Assembly: GCF_900102465.1 (NCBI RefSeq)
Contig: NZ_FNBW01000009.1
Coordinates: forward strand, 1 to 64,000
Direction of reading: 5' to 3'
Source of the DNA: Thalassobaculum litoreum DSM 18839
Lineage (GTDB): Bacteria > Pseudomonadota > Alphaproteobacteria > Thalassobaculales > Thalassobaculaceae
DNA length: 64,000 bases
This document shows positions 45,967 through 54,981 of this stretch, piece after piece. Below the pieces are notes generated by a model. It searched no databases, was not told the origin of the DNA, and saw nothing but the letters and a program-made list of their open reading frames with translations. Within the stretch, counting starts at the first letter, position 1; each line of letters begins with the position of its first letter. Made by a program: the position numbers and the translations under genes.

Positions 45967-46235
45967 CAGCCGCCCTCCCCCTCCGACTCGGGCTCCGGCG
46001 GCATCTCCTCGCGGGCGAAGGCCCGGCCGGCGCGACGCGCCACCATGCGGGTGAAGATGATCAGCCCGGCCCAGACCGCGAAGACGTAGACCACGATGGT
46101 CGGGATGCCGAACACCGAGGTCGGCTGGTTCACCACGTCCAGCATCGGCGGCATGACCAGCCAGGTGCCGAGCAGCGCCATCAGCGCCACCGCGTCACGG
46201 ACCTTGGTTCTGGTGGGACGGGTTGGCATGCGCAC
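45966..46235 (-). CDS. Small two-helix membrane protein, probable symporter partner
   Basis: This 89-residue protein has two membrane helices (VALMALLGTWLVMPPMLDVV and GIPTIVVYVFAVWAGLIIF) and an acidic tail. Its shape recalls small subunits encoded beside SSS-type symporters. The gene overlaps the symporter-kinase gene by one base and follows the receiver gene by 13 bases, so all three should be cotranscribed. ATG at 46235 or 46229. Confidence 0.7.
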   Translation of the reverse strand: MRMPTRPTRTKVRDAVALMALLGTWLVMPPMLDVVNQPTSVFGIPTIVVYVFAVWAGLIIFTRMVARRAGRAFAREEMPPEPESEGEGG

Positions 46236-46248
46236 GCCCGGGCGGGCC

Positions 46249-46617
46249 TCAGGCCGAAGCCAGGGTCATGACCCGCTCCACCACCTCCCGGTTGGAGAAC
46301 GGCTTGGTCACGAAGGCGTCGGCGCCGAGCTCCTCGGCGGTCTTGCGGTCCTTGTCCTGGCCCTTGGCGGTCAGGATCATCACCGGCACGCCCTTCAGGT
46401 CGGGATTGCTCTTGATCCATTTCAGGACCTCGAACCCGTTCATCTTCGGCAGCATGACGTCGAGAATCACCAGGTCGGGGCGCATGGTCCCGATCTTGTC
46501 GATCACCGCCCGGCCGTCGAAGACCGCGGTCACCTCGCACCCCTCCCGACTCAAAATAAAACTCAGGGATTCGACGATATTCGGTTCGTCCTCGGCGATC
46601 AGCACATGTGCCGGCAC
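46249..46617 (-). CDS. Single-domain response regulator, likely partner of the symporter kinase
   Basis: This protein of about 122 residues is a receiver domain alone, with IAEDEPNIVESL, the phospho-acceptor Asp in VILDVMLPKMNGFEVL, Thr in ILTAKGQD and Lys in VTKPFSNRE. There is no output domain, so it may act by protein contact or as a phosphate relay. GTG 46617 is chosen because GGAGGAA lies six bases upstream. Another GTG at 46641 would add eight residues. Confidence 0.85.
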   Translation of the reverse strand: MPAHVLIAEDEPNIVESLSFILSREGCEVTAVFDGRAVIDKIGTMRPDLVILDVMLPKMNGFEVLKWIKSNPDLKGVPVMILTAKGQDKDRKTAEELGADAFVTKPFSNREVVERVMTLASA

Positions 46618-46765
46618 GGTGTGTTCCTCCCCCGGGTTCACCGGTTCGTCCGGCGACGTTTTCGGTAGTGTAGCGCCGTTCCTTCCCGCACGGAACGGTT
46701 CTGAGGATGCGGTCCGACGAACGTCTTACCTGCACTCATCGGATCGAAACATAAAGGGCCGACCG

Positions 46766-48352
46766 TCACAGAGCCGGGCTGCGCACGATCGATTCCTCCT
46801 CGCGTTGCAGGCATTCGATCCGCGGACACAGCCGGCAGCTCGCCCCCACCCGCGCCGCCATCTCCCGCGCCGACAGGTCGAGCCCGTCGGCATAGACCGT
46901 GGCGTCGGCATGCACCGCCTCGCAGGCCAGCATGACCGAGTGCAGCACCGGCGGCTCGTGGAAAGTGGCCGGCTGCTTGGTCACGGTGCGGGCGATGAAC
47001 AGGAACCGCCCCCGGTCGGGAAACTCCGCCAGCTGGCGCACCACCCGGTCCGGGGTCTGGAACGACTGGTAGATCGCCCAGAGCGGGCAGGCATGGCCGT
47101 AGCGCGGCAGCGGCAGGCCGGGCAGCGGGAATCGCTTGGTCGCGTGACCGGCCGGATTGGAGCGCAGGAAGGCGAAGGGGATCCCCTCCTCGCCGCGCCG
47201 GCGCAGGGTGATCAGCCGGTGCGCCACCTGCTCGAAGCTCGCGGCGTAGCGCTGGCGCAGCACCTCGATGTCGTAGCGGCAGGAGACGGCGTCCTCCAGG
47301 AAGCTCTCATAGGGCAGCAGCACCGCGCTGGCGGCGTAGGAGGCGAGCGCGCGGAACGCCTGGTTGCGGGCCGCCTCGCTCGACAGGCGGGGATCGTCGA
47401 TCTCCCGGGCGATGGCGTCGCCCAGGGTCAGCTCCGCCGCCACCCGGGCGAGCTGGAACCGGCGGGTGGAGATCGACGCGTTGTCGAGGAACATCAGGGT
47501 CCTGGTTTCGGGATCGAACCGGCAGTGGTTGCGGAACCGCTCGCCGGTCGGCGCCTCGGCGGCGGTGCGCCCCCGGTTGACCACGCTGATGCCGTGCCGC
47601 CGGTCGAGATAGTCGATCAGCGCGCTCATCATGGTCTCGCCCTGGCGCTCGACCTCCCGGCGCAGACCCGCCGCGGCGGCCTCCAGTTCGGGGAAGTGGT
47701 TGCGCCGCTCGATGAGAAAGTCGTCCACCTCCTCCGCCGGCGTGACCGAGCGGGTGTGGGCCTCCGGCACCTGGAACACGTCGGTCAGCGCCTGGGCCAC
47801 GTCGCTGAGCTTGGCGCTCTCCTCGGTCATCATGCCCTGGAAGCGCTGGCGCTGCTGCGCCGGCATGTCGTCCACGTTCTCCAGGATCTCGGAGACCGAT
47901 CGCAGGGCGGTGATGTGGGTCAGCACCTGGTGGATCAGGTCGCCCAGGAACGGGTCGCGACTCAGGCGGTCCGACAGGGCCGACACCGTCTCAGCCTGAT
48001 CCACGTAGGCGCGGTACAGGGCCAGCATCGACTGCGCCCAGTCCAGATGCCGGGCCACCAGATCCTGCGCCCCCTGCTCCGGCAGGCGGGCCGCCTTCAG
48101 GCGCGGATCGGCCGCCATCTCGCGCAGGTCGTCGATCACCCGGCGCTCGGTGGTGCCGGCCAGGGTCTCGGCGTCCAGATCCAGCGCGGCGGCGAGCCGG
48201 TTCAGCAGGCCGCCGGCGATGTTCCGCTTCCCGGCCTCGATCAGGTTCAGATAGGACGGCGAGATGCCGACAGCCTTGGCCAGGCCCGACTGGGTGAGCT
48301 CCATCTGCTTGCGCCGCTCGCGAATGCGGAACCCGGCGAGTTCCAAAGCCAT
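46766..48352 (-). CDS. ScfR/RamB-type transcriptional regulator (HTH_3, IrrE-like, DUF2083)
   Basis: This 528-residue regulator has an N-terminal Xre helix-turn-helix (RIRERRKQMELTQSGLAKAV, SPSYLNLIEAGKRN). A long helical region and an IrrE/DUF955-like part follow. The C-terminal DUF2083 domain has a cysteine cluster in ASCRLCPRIECLQREE. This is the layout of short-chain fatty acyl-CoA regulators (ScfR family: RamB, PrpQ, PccR, MccR), which sense acyl-CoA and control acetate, propionate or related pathways. A TTTGCAAA box, the known target motif type of this family, lies 123 bases upstream. Confidence 0.85.
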   Translation of the reverse strand: MALELAGFRIRERRKQMELTQSGLAKAVGISPSYLNLIEAGKRNIAGGLLNRLAAALDLDAETLAGTTERRVIDDLREMAADPRLKAARLPEQGAQDLVARHLDWAQSMLALYRAYVDQAETVSALSDRLSRDPFLGDLIHQVLTHITALRSVSEILENVDDMPAQQRQRFQGMMTEESAKLSDVAQALTDVFQVPEAHTRSVTPAEEVDDFLIERRNHFPELEAAAAGLRREVERQGETMMSALIDYLDRRHGISVVNRGRTAAEAPTGERFRNHCRFDPETRTLMFLDNASISTRRFQLARVAAELTLGDAIAREIDDPRLSSEAARNQAFRALASYAASAVLLPYESFLEDAVSCRYDIEVLRQRYAASFEQVAHRLITLRRRGEEGIPFAFLRSNPAGHATKRFPLPGLPLPRYGHACPLWAIYQSFQTPDRVVRQLAEFPDRGRFLFIARTVTKQPATFHEPPVLHSVMLACEAVHADATVYADGLDLSAREMAARVGASCRLCPRIECLQREEESIVRSPAL

Positions 48353-48438
48353 TTCCGCCCCTCCTTTTTCCCCAGCCTGCGCGCGGTTAGGCCCGCTTTT
48401 GTCATAGATTTACTATTTTGCAGGTGCGTTGTGTCTCA

Positions 48439-48482
48439 AATTGACAAAATAGTCAATTCAAAACAACAACTTAGTTTGCAAA
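48439..48482. promoter_or_regulatory. Operator candidates between the ScfR-like gene and the ABC importer
   Basis: AATTGAC (48439-48445) and GTCAATT (48452-48458) form a perfect 7-bp inverted repeat with a 6-bp centre. TTTGCAAA (48475-48482), itself a palindrome, follows. TTTGCAAA is the core reported for ScfR-family sites. A degenerate TTTGCAG occurs at 48417-48423. The region is the AT-rich divergent promoter for both flanking transcripts. Confidence 0.5.
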
Positions 48483-48617
48483 TTTTCAGATACCCTCTAC
48501 AGTCGTATTGCCGCAGTCCAGGCTTGCGACGGCCATCGCGCCATCGGAAGCCACCCTCAAGATCGAACTGTGATCGAACGCGACGCGGCAGGGACGAAGA
48601 CCGAACGGGAGGAACCA

Positions 48618-49964
48618 ATGACCGTCTTCGATAAGGGCGTCTCACGCCGCTCGCTGATGAAGGGGGGCGTGGCACTGACAGCCGGCCTCGCCGCTCCGCA
48701 CTTCTTCACCAAAAGCGCCTATGCGTATCTGAACGAGCCGACGGGCGGCACCGTCACCCTCGGCTTCAACGTGCCGCAGACCGGCGCCTATGCCGACGAG
48801 GGTGCGGACGAACTCCGCGCCTACCAGCTCGCCGTCAAGCACATCAACGGCGAAGGTGACGGCGGCATGCTGAACACCTTCTCGTCCAAGGCCCTGAAGG
48901 GCAACGGCATCCTCGGCAAGAAGGTCGAGTATGTGACGGGCGACACCCAGACCAAGTCCGACGCCGCCCGCGCGTCCGCCAAGCGGATGATCGAGAAGGA
49001 CGGCGTGGTGATGGTGACCGGCGGCTCGTCCTCCGGCGTGGCCATCGCGGTGCAGTCGCTGTGCCAGGAAGCCGGCATCATCTTCATGGCCGGTCTGACG
49101 CACTCCAACGACACCACCGGCAAGGACCGCCGTGCCAACGGCTTCCGCCACTTCTTCAACGCCTATCAGTCCGGCGCCGCGCTGGCCCCGGTGCTCGAGG
49201 CCAATTACGGCAAGGACCGCAAGGCCTACCACCTGACGGCCGACTACACCTGGGGCTGGACCCAGGAGGAGTCGATCGCCGACGCCACCGAGGCCCTCGG
49301 CTGGCAGACCGTGGAGAAGGTCCGCACGCCGCTCGGCGCCGGTGACTTCTCGCAGTACATCACGCCGGTTCTGAACTCCGGCGCCGACGTGCTGATCCTG
49401 AACCACTACGGCAAGGACATGGTCAACTCGCTGACCCAGGCCGTGCAGTTCGGCCTGCGCGACAAGCAGGTCAACGGCAAGGACTTCGCCATCGTCGTCC
49501 CGCTCTACAGCCGCCTGATGGCGCAGGGTGCCGGCGAGAACGTGAAGGGGATCTTCGGGTCGACCAACTGGCACTGGTCGCTGAGCGACGCGGGCTCCCA
49601 GGCCTTCGTGAAGTCGTTCGGCGCCGAGTACGGCTTCCCGCCGTCCCAGGCCGCGCATACCTGCTACGTTCAGGCGCTGCTCTACGCCGATGCGGCCGAG
49701 CGGGCCGGCACCTTCGCTCCCTGCGAGCTCGGCAAGGCCCTGGAGGGCTTCGAGTTCGACGGCATGGGCAACGGTCCGACCCTGTACCGCGCGGAAGACC
49801 ACCAGTGCTTCAAGAAGGTGCTGGTCGTGAAGGGTAAGGACAACCCGTCCTCGCAGTTCGACCTTCTGGAAGTCGTCCAGGAAGTCCCGCGGGAGCAGGT
49901 CACCTACGATGCGAACATTCCGCAGTTCGCCGGCAGCCTCGGCAGCTGCAACAACGGCGCCTGA
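48618..49964 (+). CDS. ABC transporter substrate-binding protein (branched-chain amino acid/amide type)
   Basis: This 448-residue periplasmic protein of the LivJ/UrtA/AmiC type is the first gene of a five-gene importer. A twin-arginine signal is likely: SRRSLMKGGVALTAGLAAPH at residues 9-28, with cleavage near SAYAYL. The core shows GFNVPQTGAYADEGADELRA, DTQTKSDAARASAKRMI and VTGGSSSGVAIAVQSLCQEA. The ligand may be a branched amino acid, urea or amide, or another carboxylate. The divergent ScfR gene hints at acyl metabolism. The start at 48618 follows GGGAGGAA. Confidence 0.88.
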   Translation: MTVFDKGVSRRSLMKGGVALTAGLAAPHFFTKSAYAYLNEPTGGTVTLGFNVPQTGAYADEGADELRAYQLAVKHINGEGDGGMLNTFSSKALKGNGILGKKVEYVTGDTQTKSDAARASAKRMIEKDGVVMVTGGSSSGVAIAVQSLCQEAGIIFMAGLTHSNDTTGKDRRANGFRHFFNAYQSGAALAPVLEANYGKDRKAYHLTADYTWGWTQEESIADATEALGWQTVEKVRTPLGAGDFSQYITPVLNSGADVLILNHYGKDMVNSLTQAVQFGLRDKQVNGKDFAIVVPLYSRLMAQGAGENVKGIFGSTNWHWSLSDAGSQAFVKSFGAEYGFPPSQAAHTCYVQALLYADAAERAGTFAPCELGKALEGFEFDGMGNGPTLYRAEDHQCFKKVLVVKGKDNPSSQFDLLEVVQEVPREQVTYDANIPQFAGSLGSCNNGA

Positions 49965-50014
49965 TCGGGACCGGCATCTGGGTTCAAGACTGCACCGAGA
50001 TGCGCTGACACAAC

Positions 50015-50038
50015 GGGGGCTCCCGCCAGGGAGCCCCC
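50015..50038. terminator. GC-rich hairpin between binding-protein and permease genes
   Basis: GGGGGCTCCC (50015-50024) pairs perfectly with GGGAGCCCCC (50029-50038) over a GCCA loop. It follows the substrate-binding protein gene by 50 bases. With no T run it is more likely a 3' RNA stabiliser or partial terminator that lets the binding protein be made in excess over the membrane subunits. Confidence 0.65.
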
Positions 50039-50135
50039 GACTTGCCGGTTCGGACCCCTCTCGACCCATGGTCGAACAGCTCCGCGCACGGCATACTTTT
50101 TAGGCAATTCGAAATCCCGGAGGGGGGACCGCGTC

Positions 50136-51152
50136 ATGGACGCTTTCGTTCTTCAGATGTTGAACGGGCTCGACAAGGGCGGCGCCTACGCGCTGATCGC
50201 CCTCGGGCTGACCCTGATCTTCGGCACGCTGGGGGTGGTGAACTTCGCCCACGGCGCCCTGTTCATGCTGGGCGCCTTCTGTGCCGTGACGATCCAGAAG
50301 CTGCTGACGCTGTCGAAGAAGGTGAAGGACGAGAGCATCACCTTCTTCGACGCCTATAAGGAAATCCCCTACCTGGAGACCTGGTTCGGCGATACCGGCC
50401 TCGTGATCATCGATTACGCGGTGCCGATCTCGCTGCTCGCCGCCATACCGATCATGCTGATCATCGGCCTGATCATGGAGCGCGGCCTGATCCGCTTCTT
50501 CTACAATCGCTCCCATGCCGAGCAGATCCTGGTCACCTTCGGCCTGGCGATCGTGCTGCAGGAGCTGGTGAAGGCGATCTACGGCGCCAATCCGATCCCG
50601 ACCCCCGCCCCCGAAGTGGTGGCGGGCAGTGCCGATCTCGGCATCTTGTTCGGTGTGCCGGGTACGATCGTCTATCCGTACTGGCGCCTGATCTACCTGT
50701 TCTTCTCGCTGGCGGTGATCGGCGGGGTGTTCGCCTTCCTGCAGTTCACCACCTTCGGCATGGTCGTGCGCGCCGGCATGCAGGACCGCGAGACGGTCGG
50801 CCTGCTGGGCATCCATGTGGAGCGCCGGTTCACCATCGTCTTCGGCATCGCCGCGGTGGTCGCCGGGCTGGCCGGCGTGATGTACACGCCGATCCTGCCG
50901 CCCGACTACCATATCGGCATGGAGTTCCTGGTGCTGTCCTTCGTGGTGGTCGTGGTCGGCGGCATGGGCTCGCTGCCCGGTGCGGTGCTGGCCGGCTTCC
51001 TGCTCGGCATCCTGCAGTCCTTTGCCTCGATGAACGAGGTGAAGTCCATCATTCCCGGCATCGACCAGATCATCATCTACCTGATCGCCGTGATCGTGTT
51101 GCAAGTCCGTCCTCGTGGCCTCCTGGGTCGCAAGGGCGTGATGGAGGGTTAG
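50136..51152 (+). CDS. livH: ABC transporter permease, LivH type
   Basis: This 338-residue inner-membrane permease has the LivH-type N-terminus ([38 protein letters not shown]). The C-terminal part shows [20 protein letters not shown], a typical coupling region, and eight or so helices. It pairs with the LivM-type permease four bases downstream. A GGAGGGGGG site precedes the start. Confidence 0.92.
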   Translation: MDAFVLQMLNGLDKGGAYALIALGLTLIFGTLGVVNFAHGALFMLGAFCAVTIQKLLTLSKKVKDESITFFDAYKEIPYLETWFGDTGLVIIDYAVPISLLAAIPIMLIIGLIMERGLIRFFYNRSHAEQILVTFGLAIVLQELVKAIYGANPIPTPAPEVVAGSADLGILFGVPGTIVYPYWRLIYLFFSLAVIGGVFAFLQFTTFGMVVRAGMQDRETVGLLGIHVERRFTIVFGIAAVVAGLAGVMYTPILPPDYHIGMEFLVLSFVVVVVGGMGSLPGAVLAGFLLGILQSFASMNEVKSIIPGIDQIIIYLIAVIVLQVRPRGLLGRKGVMEG

Positions 51153-51156
51153 ACCG

Positions 51157-52317
51157 ATGGCCGCCGCTCCCACCTCCGCCTTCGGCACCAGCCGCCGCAG
51201 CGACCTGATCTTCCTGGTCCTGTTCGCCGCCGCCGTGCTGACCGCTCCGCTCTGGGCCAGCCTGATCGGCGCCGGCTATCCCGACCTGCTGCAGAAATGG
51301 GCGATCTACGGCCTGTTCGCGATCGGCTTCAACATCCTGTTCGGACTGACCGGCTACCTGTCCTTCGGCCACGCCGCCTTCCTCGGCGTCGGTTCCTACA
51401 CGGCGGTGTGGTCGTTCAAGCTGCTGGGCATGAACGTGCTGCCGGCGGTGTTCTTCGCCATGATCACCGCCGCGGTCTTCGCGCTGGCCATCGGCTATAT
51501 CAGCCTGCGGCGCTCGGGCATCTACTTCTCGATCCTGACCCTGGCCTTCGCCCAGATGTCCTACAACCTCGCCTATTCGGTGCTCACTCCGATCACCAAC
51601 GGCGAGACCGGGCTGACGGTGCTGCCGAGCGACCCGCGGATCCTGGAGCAGCTCGCCGGCGTGCGCGACACGGTCTCCACGCCCACGACCTCGCTGTTCG
51701 GGCTGGAGATGACCGGCTATCCCGGCTTCTACTTCTGCGCGGTGGTGCTGATCATCGGCTTCTTCGTCGCCATGAAGATCGCCCGCTCGCCCTTCGGCAC
51801 CATGCTGAAGGCCATCAAGTCGAACCAGACCCGGATGAATTACACCGGGTTCAACACCCGGCCCTATACGCTGGCCGCCTTCATCATCTCCGGCATGTAT
51901 GCCGGACTGGCGGGCGCGCTGCTGGCCTCGACCGACCCGCTGGCCGGGGCCGAGCGCATGCAGTGGACCGCGTCGGGCGAGGTCGTGCTGATGACCATCC
52001 TGGGCGGTGCCGGCACCCTGCTCGGCCCGGTGCTGGGTGCGGCGGTCATCAAGTACTTCGAGAACATCTTCTCCGCCTTCAACGACCAGGTCCTGATGGA
52101 GATGTTCAACTGGCTGCCGGAGACGCTGCAGGAAGCGGCCGTGGCCGTCGCCGGACTGTTCGTCGGCGAGGGCTGGCACCTGACCCTCGGCGTGGTCTTC
52201 ATGCTGATCGTCATCTTCCTGCCCGGCGGCATCATGGAAGGCATCCGTCGCGTTCAAAAGTTGTTCAGACGGTCGGACGGGGCCTCGCGCACCGACACCG
52301 CCAGTGAATCGGCCTGA
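51157..52317 (+). CDS. livM: ABC transporter permease, LivM type
   Basis: This 386-residue permease carries [20 protein letters not shown], the LivM signature [20 protein letters not shown] and the cytoplasmic coupling region [21 protein letters not shown] charged C-terminal tail of about 20 residues extends past the last helix. It starts four bases after livH. Confidence 0.92.
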   Translation: MAAAPTSAFGTSRRSDLIFLVLFAAAVLTAPLWASLIGAGYPDLLQKWAIYGLFAIGFNILFGLTGYLSFGHAAFLGVGSYTAVWSFKLLGMNVLPAVFFAMITAAVFALAIGYISLRRSGIYFSILTLAFAQMSYNLAYSVLTPITNGETGLTVLPSDPRILEQLAGVRDTVSTPTTSLFGLEMTGYPGFYFCAVVLIIGFFVAMKIARSPFGTMLKAIKSNQTRMNYTGFNTRPYTLAAFIISGMYAGLAGALLASTDPLAGAERMQWTASGEVVLMTILGGAGTLLGPVLGAAVIKYFENIFSAFNDQVLMEMFNWLPETLQEAAVAVAGLFVGEGWHLTLGVVFMLIVIFLPGGIMEGIRRVQKLFRRSDGASRTDTASESA

Positions 52318-52331
52318 GGGAGAGCGGGACC

Positions 52332-53087
52332 ATGTCGATCCTTACCGTCCAGGGCGTCAACAAGTCCTTCGCCGGCCTCAAGGCGCTCAATCAGGTCAAC
52401 CTGAAGGTCGCGCAGGGCCAGGTGCACGCCATCATCGGCCCGAACGGCGCCGGCAAGTCGACGCTGCTGAACTGCTTCGTCGGCCGGCTGGAGCCCGATA
52501 CCGGCACCGTGATGTTCGACGGCCAGTCGCTGCTGAACCGGCGGCCGCACGAGATCAACCAGCTGGGCGTCGCCCGGGTGTTCCAGACGCCGGAGATCTT
52601 TCCCGATCTCTCGCTGCTGGAGAACGTGATGATCCCCGCCTTCGCCCATCGCGACGGCGCCTTCAAGATGAACTGGCTGCCGCGCATCGACGGCGAGGCG
52701 GAGATCCGCGACAAGGCCTTGCACATGCTGGAGGAGGTCGGCCTCGCCGATAACCGCTCCGACCATGCGGGCGCCCTGTCGCGCGGCGACAAGCGCCGGC
52801 TGGAGCTGGCCATGTGCCTGGTGCAGGAGCCGCGGCTGCTGCTGCTGGACGAGCCGACCGCCGGCATGTCGCGGGCCGACACCAACAACACCATCGACCT
52901 GCTGAAGCGGATCGGCGAGCGCGGCATCACCAAGATCGTCATCGAGCACGACATGCATGTGGTGTTCTCGCTGGCCCACAAGGTCTCCGTCATGGCCCAG
53001 GGCACCGTCATCGCCGAGGGCACGCCGGAGGAGATCCGCGGCAATCCCAAGGTGCAGGAAGCCTATCTGGGCGGCGCCCACCTGTAG
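52332..53087 (+). CDS. livG: ABC transporter ATP-binding protein, LivG type
   Basis: This 251-residue ATPase has Walker A GPNGAGKST (residues 37-45), QLGVARVFQTPEIFPDLSLL as the Q-loop region, the degenerate signature LSRGDKRRLELAM and Walker B LLLLDEPTAGMS. The signature has LSRGD instead of LSGG; LivG proteins often have LSYGEQR. It is 14 bases after livM. Confidence 0.92.
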   Translation: MSILTVQGVNKSFAGLKALNQVNLKVAQGQVHAIIGPNGAGKSTLLNCFVGRLEPDTGTVMFDGQSLLNRRPHEINQLGVARVFQTPEIFPDLSLLENVMIPAFAHRDGAFKMNWLPRIDGEAEIRDKALHMLEEVGLADNRSDHAGALSRGDKRRLELAMCLVQEPRLLLLDEPTAGMSRADTNNTIDLLKRIGERGITKIVIEHDMHVVFSLAHKVSVMAQGTVIAEGTPEEIRGNPKVQEAYLGGAHL

Positions 53088-53107
53088 GCTGGAGAGAGGG
53101 CCAAGAC

Positions 53108-53914
53108 ATGAACGCCACCGCGACCCCCAATACGGCGACCAACGCTGCCGGTTCCACCGCAGGGACGGGCACCGGAACCGCCGATTACAAGGCGCCCGCC
53201 GCCGGCACCGCCCCGTTCTTCCGGGTGCAGGACATCCACGCCTATTACGGCGAGTCCTACATCGTGCAAGGCGTGTCCTTCGACGTGCACGAGCAGGACA
53301 TCGTGGCCCTGCTCGGCCGCAACGGCGCCGGCAAGACCTCGACCCTGCGGACCATCGCCCGCACCGACACCCCCGGCCTGCAGCGCGGCGAGATCTGGCT
53401 GCACGGCGAGCCGCTGCACAGCATGAAGGCGTTCCAGGCGGCCCGCCTCGGCGTCCAGCTCGTGCCCGAGGACCGGCGAATCATCGGCGGCCTGACCGTC
53501 GAGGAGAACCTGCAGCTCGCCCAGGTGGAGGAGCCGATCGGCTGGCCGCTGGAGCGGATCTACGACCACTTCCCCCGCCTCGCCGAGCGCCGCCGTCAGG
53601 ACGCGGTCACCATGTCCGGCGGCGAGCAGCAGATGCTGGCCGTGGCCCGGGCGCTGGCCCGCGACCTGAAGCTGCTGCTGCTGGACGAGCCCTACGAGGG
53701 CCTGGCACCGACCATCGTCAAGGAGATCGAGGGCATCCTGCAGAGCGTGAAGGAACTCGGCATCACCACGATCATCGTCGAGCAGAACGCCATCGCCGCC
53801 CTGCATCTGGCGAACCGGGCGCTGATCCTCGACATGGGCCAGATCGTGTTCGACGGCTCAGCCCAGGAGGTGCTCGACAACGACGACCTGCGCCACGAAT
53901 ACCTGGCGATCTGA
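53108..53914 (+). CDS. livF: ABC transporter ATP-binding protein, LivF type, with N-terminal extension
   Basis: This 268-residue ATPase has Walker A GRNGAGKTS, LGVQLVPEDRRIIGGLTVEE, the signature MSGGEQQMLAVARAL and Walker B LLLLDEPYEGLAP, all of LivF type. The first 36 residues are a low-complexity stretch rich in Ala, Thr and Gly before the domain starts at FFRVQDIHAYYG. The usual LivF is about 235 residues. The ATG at 53108 lies 20 bases after livG. Confidence 0.92.
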   Translation: MNATATPNTATNAAGSTAGTGTGTADYKAPAAGTAPFFRVQDIHAYYGESYIVQGVSFDVHEQDIVALLGRNGAGKTSTLRTIARTDTPGLQRGEIWLHGEPLHSMKAFQAARLGVQLVPEDRRIIGGLTVEENLQLAQVEEPIGWPLERIYDHFPRLAERRRQDAVTMSGGEQQMLAVARALARDLKLLLLDEPYEGLAPTIVKEIEGILQSVKELGITTIIVEQNAIAALHLANRALILDMGQIVFDGSAQEVLDNDDLRHEYLAI

Positions 53915-54127
53915 CGGCGGCGCGTCCCCGCCCATCTGCCGCTGAACGGCCGCACAATGGAATTCGACGGCGCGGGGACCTGCACCGTCGGCTGCTGAGC
54001 GCCCGCCGACCGACCTGTCATCGCCGGGCAGAACGGGTCATCGCCGGGCGGCGGAGGGAAACCGCGCCGCCCGTTTCCATTTCCCGCCCCGAATCAGCCA
54101 TTGTGGCGCCGGTTCTCACCGCCCGGT

Positions 54128-54946
54128 ATGCCTTCCATGGACTGGTTCCTCGATGCCCTCGCCGCCCCCGTCGCCGGGCTGATCGCCTATATCGACGGCG
54201 ACAGCGCCCGCCAGCCGCACAACCATGCGCTCCTGATCATGGCGATGTTCGCCGGCTCGGTGGCGTTCTGGCACCTGGTGCTGTGGCGGGCGATGCACGG
54301 CAATCGGCGGTTCTGGCGGGCGATCGACTACGTCTGGTATGTCGGCGCCTTCCTGTCGCTGATCCTCGGCGCCTATCAGGGCGAGCGCGACACCCTGGTC
54401 ACCCGGCTGCAGAACATGGAACGGCTGGCCGAGGTCGAACTCAGCCGCCAGGACTCGATCATGCTGGCGCTGGTGACCGAATGCGACCGGCTGATCTCCG
54501 CCGACAATCTCGGCCACAGCGCCGTGTCCCGGCTGTTCGACCTGCCGCTGTGCCGCGCTGCGCAGCCTGTCCTGCCCCAGGCGAAGCGCTATGTCTTCGA
54601 GCATATCAGCGGCGTCGGCTCGCTGTTCTTCGCCGAGACCAAGATGGCCCGGCTGACCGAGATCTGCGGCGTCGCGCGCAGCGCCTACCATACCGCGGAG
54701 GCGGCGGCGGAATCCGATGCCCGGGTGCCCGAGGCCGAGCTGTACACCCTGCTCTACTGCGACGACGAGCCGGCCATGGTGGCGCGGTTCGACGAGGTCC
54801 GTAGGATTTCGGCGGAGCAGGAGATCTCGGCCCGCTCGCCGTTCGGCGCGGTGGCGCATCTGTGGCCACTGCTGCTGTCGCTGGTCGTCGGGCTGCGCAT
54901 CACCAAGACGACGGCCGAGATCCGCCAGACCGGACGCCGGATCTGA
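54128..54946 (+). CDS. Membrane protein of unknown function
   Basis: This protein of about 272 residues has an N-terminal pair of membrane helices (HALLIMAMFAGSVAFWHLVL and VWYVGAFLSLILGAY). A long cytoplasmic or periplasmic helical region with ECDRLISADNLG and TLLYCDDEPAMVARFDEV follows, and one C-terminal helix (HLWPLLLSLVVGLRI). The pattern might suit a sensor or scaffold, but no known domain was recognised. ATG 54128 is chosen over a TTG at 54101; ATG 54137 is also possible. It is convergent with the PAS-like gene. Confidence 0.6.
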   Translation: MPSMDWFLDALAAPVAGLIAYIDGDSARQPHNHALLIMAMFAGSVAFWHLVLWRAMHGNRRFWRAIDYVWYVGAFLSLILGAYQGERDTLVTRLQNMERLAEVELSRQDSIMLALVTECDRLISADNLGHSAVSRLFDLPLCRAAQPVLPQAKRYVFEHISGVGSLFFAETKMARLTEICGVARSAYHTAEAAAESDARVPEAELYTLLYCDDEPAMVARFDEVRRISAEQEISARSPFGAVAHLWPLLLSLVVGLRITKTTAEIRQTGRRI

Positions 54947-54981
54947 GACACGCGACGCCTGCGCATGAGGCCCGGCGGGCC

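Noticed and set aside
42847-46089. A plus-strand open frame of about 1080 codons opposite the symporter-kinase gene
   Set aside because: Same artefact; the encoded string is repetitive Asp/Ala/Gly/His/Arg-rich sequence without motifs.
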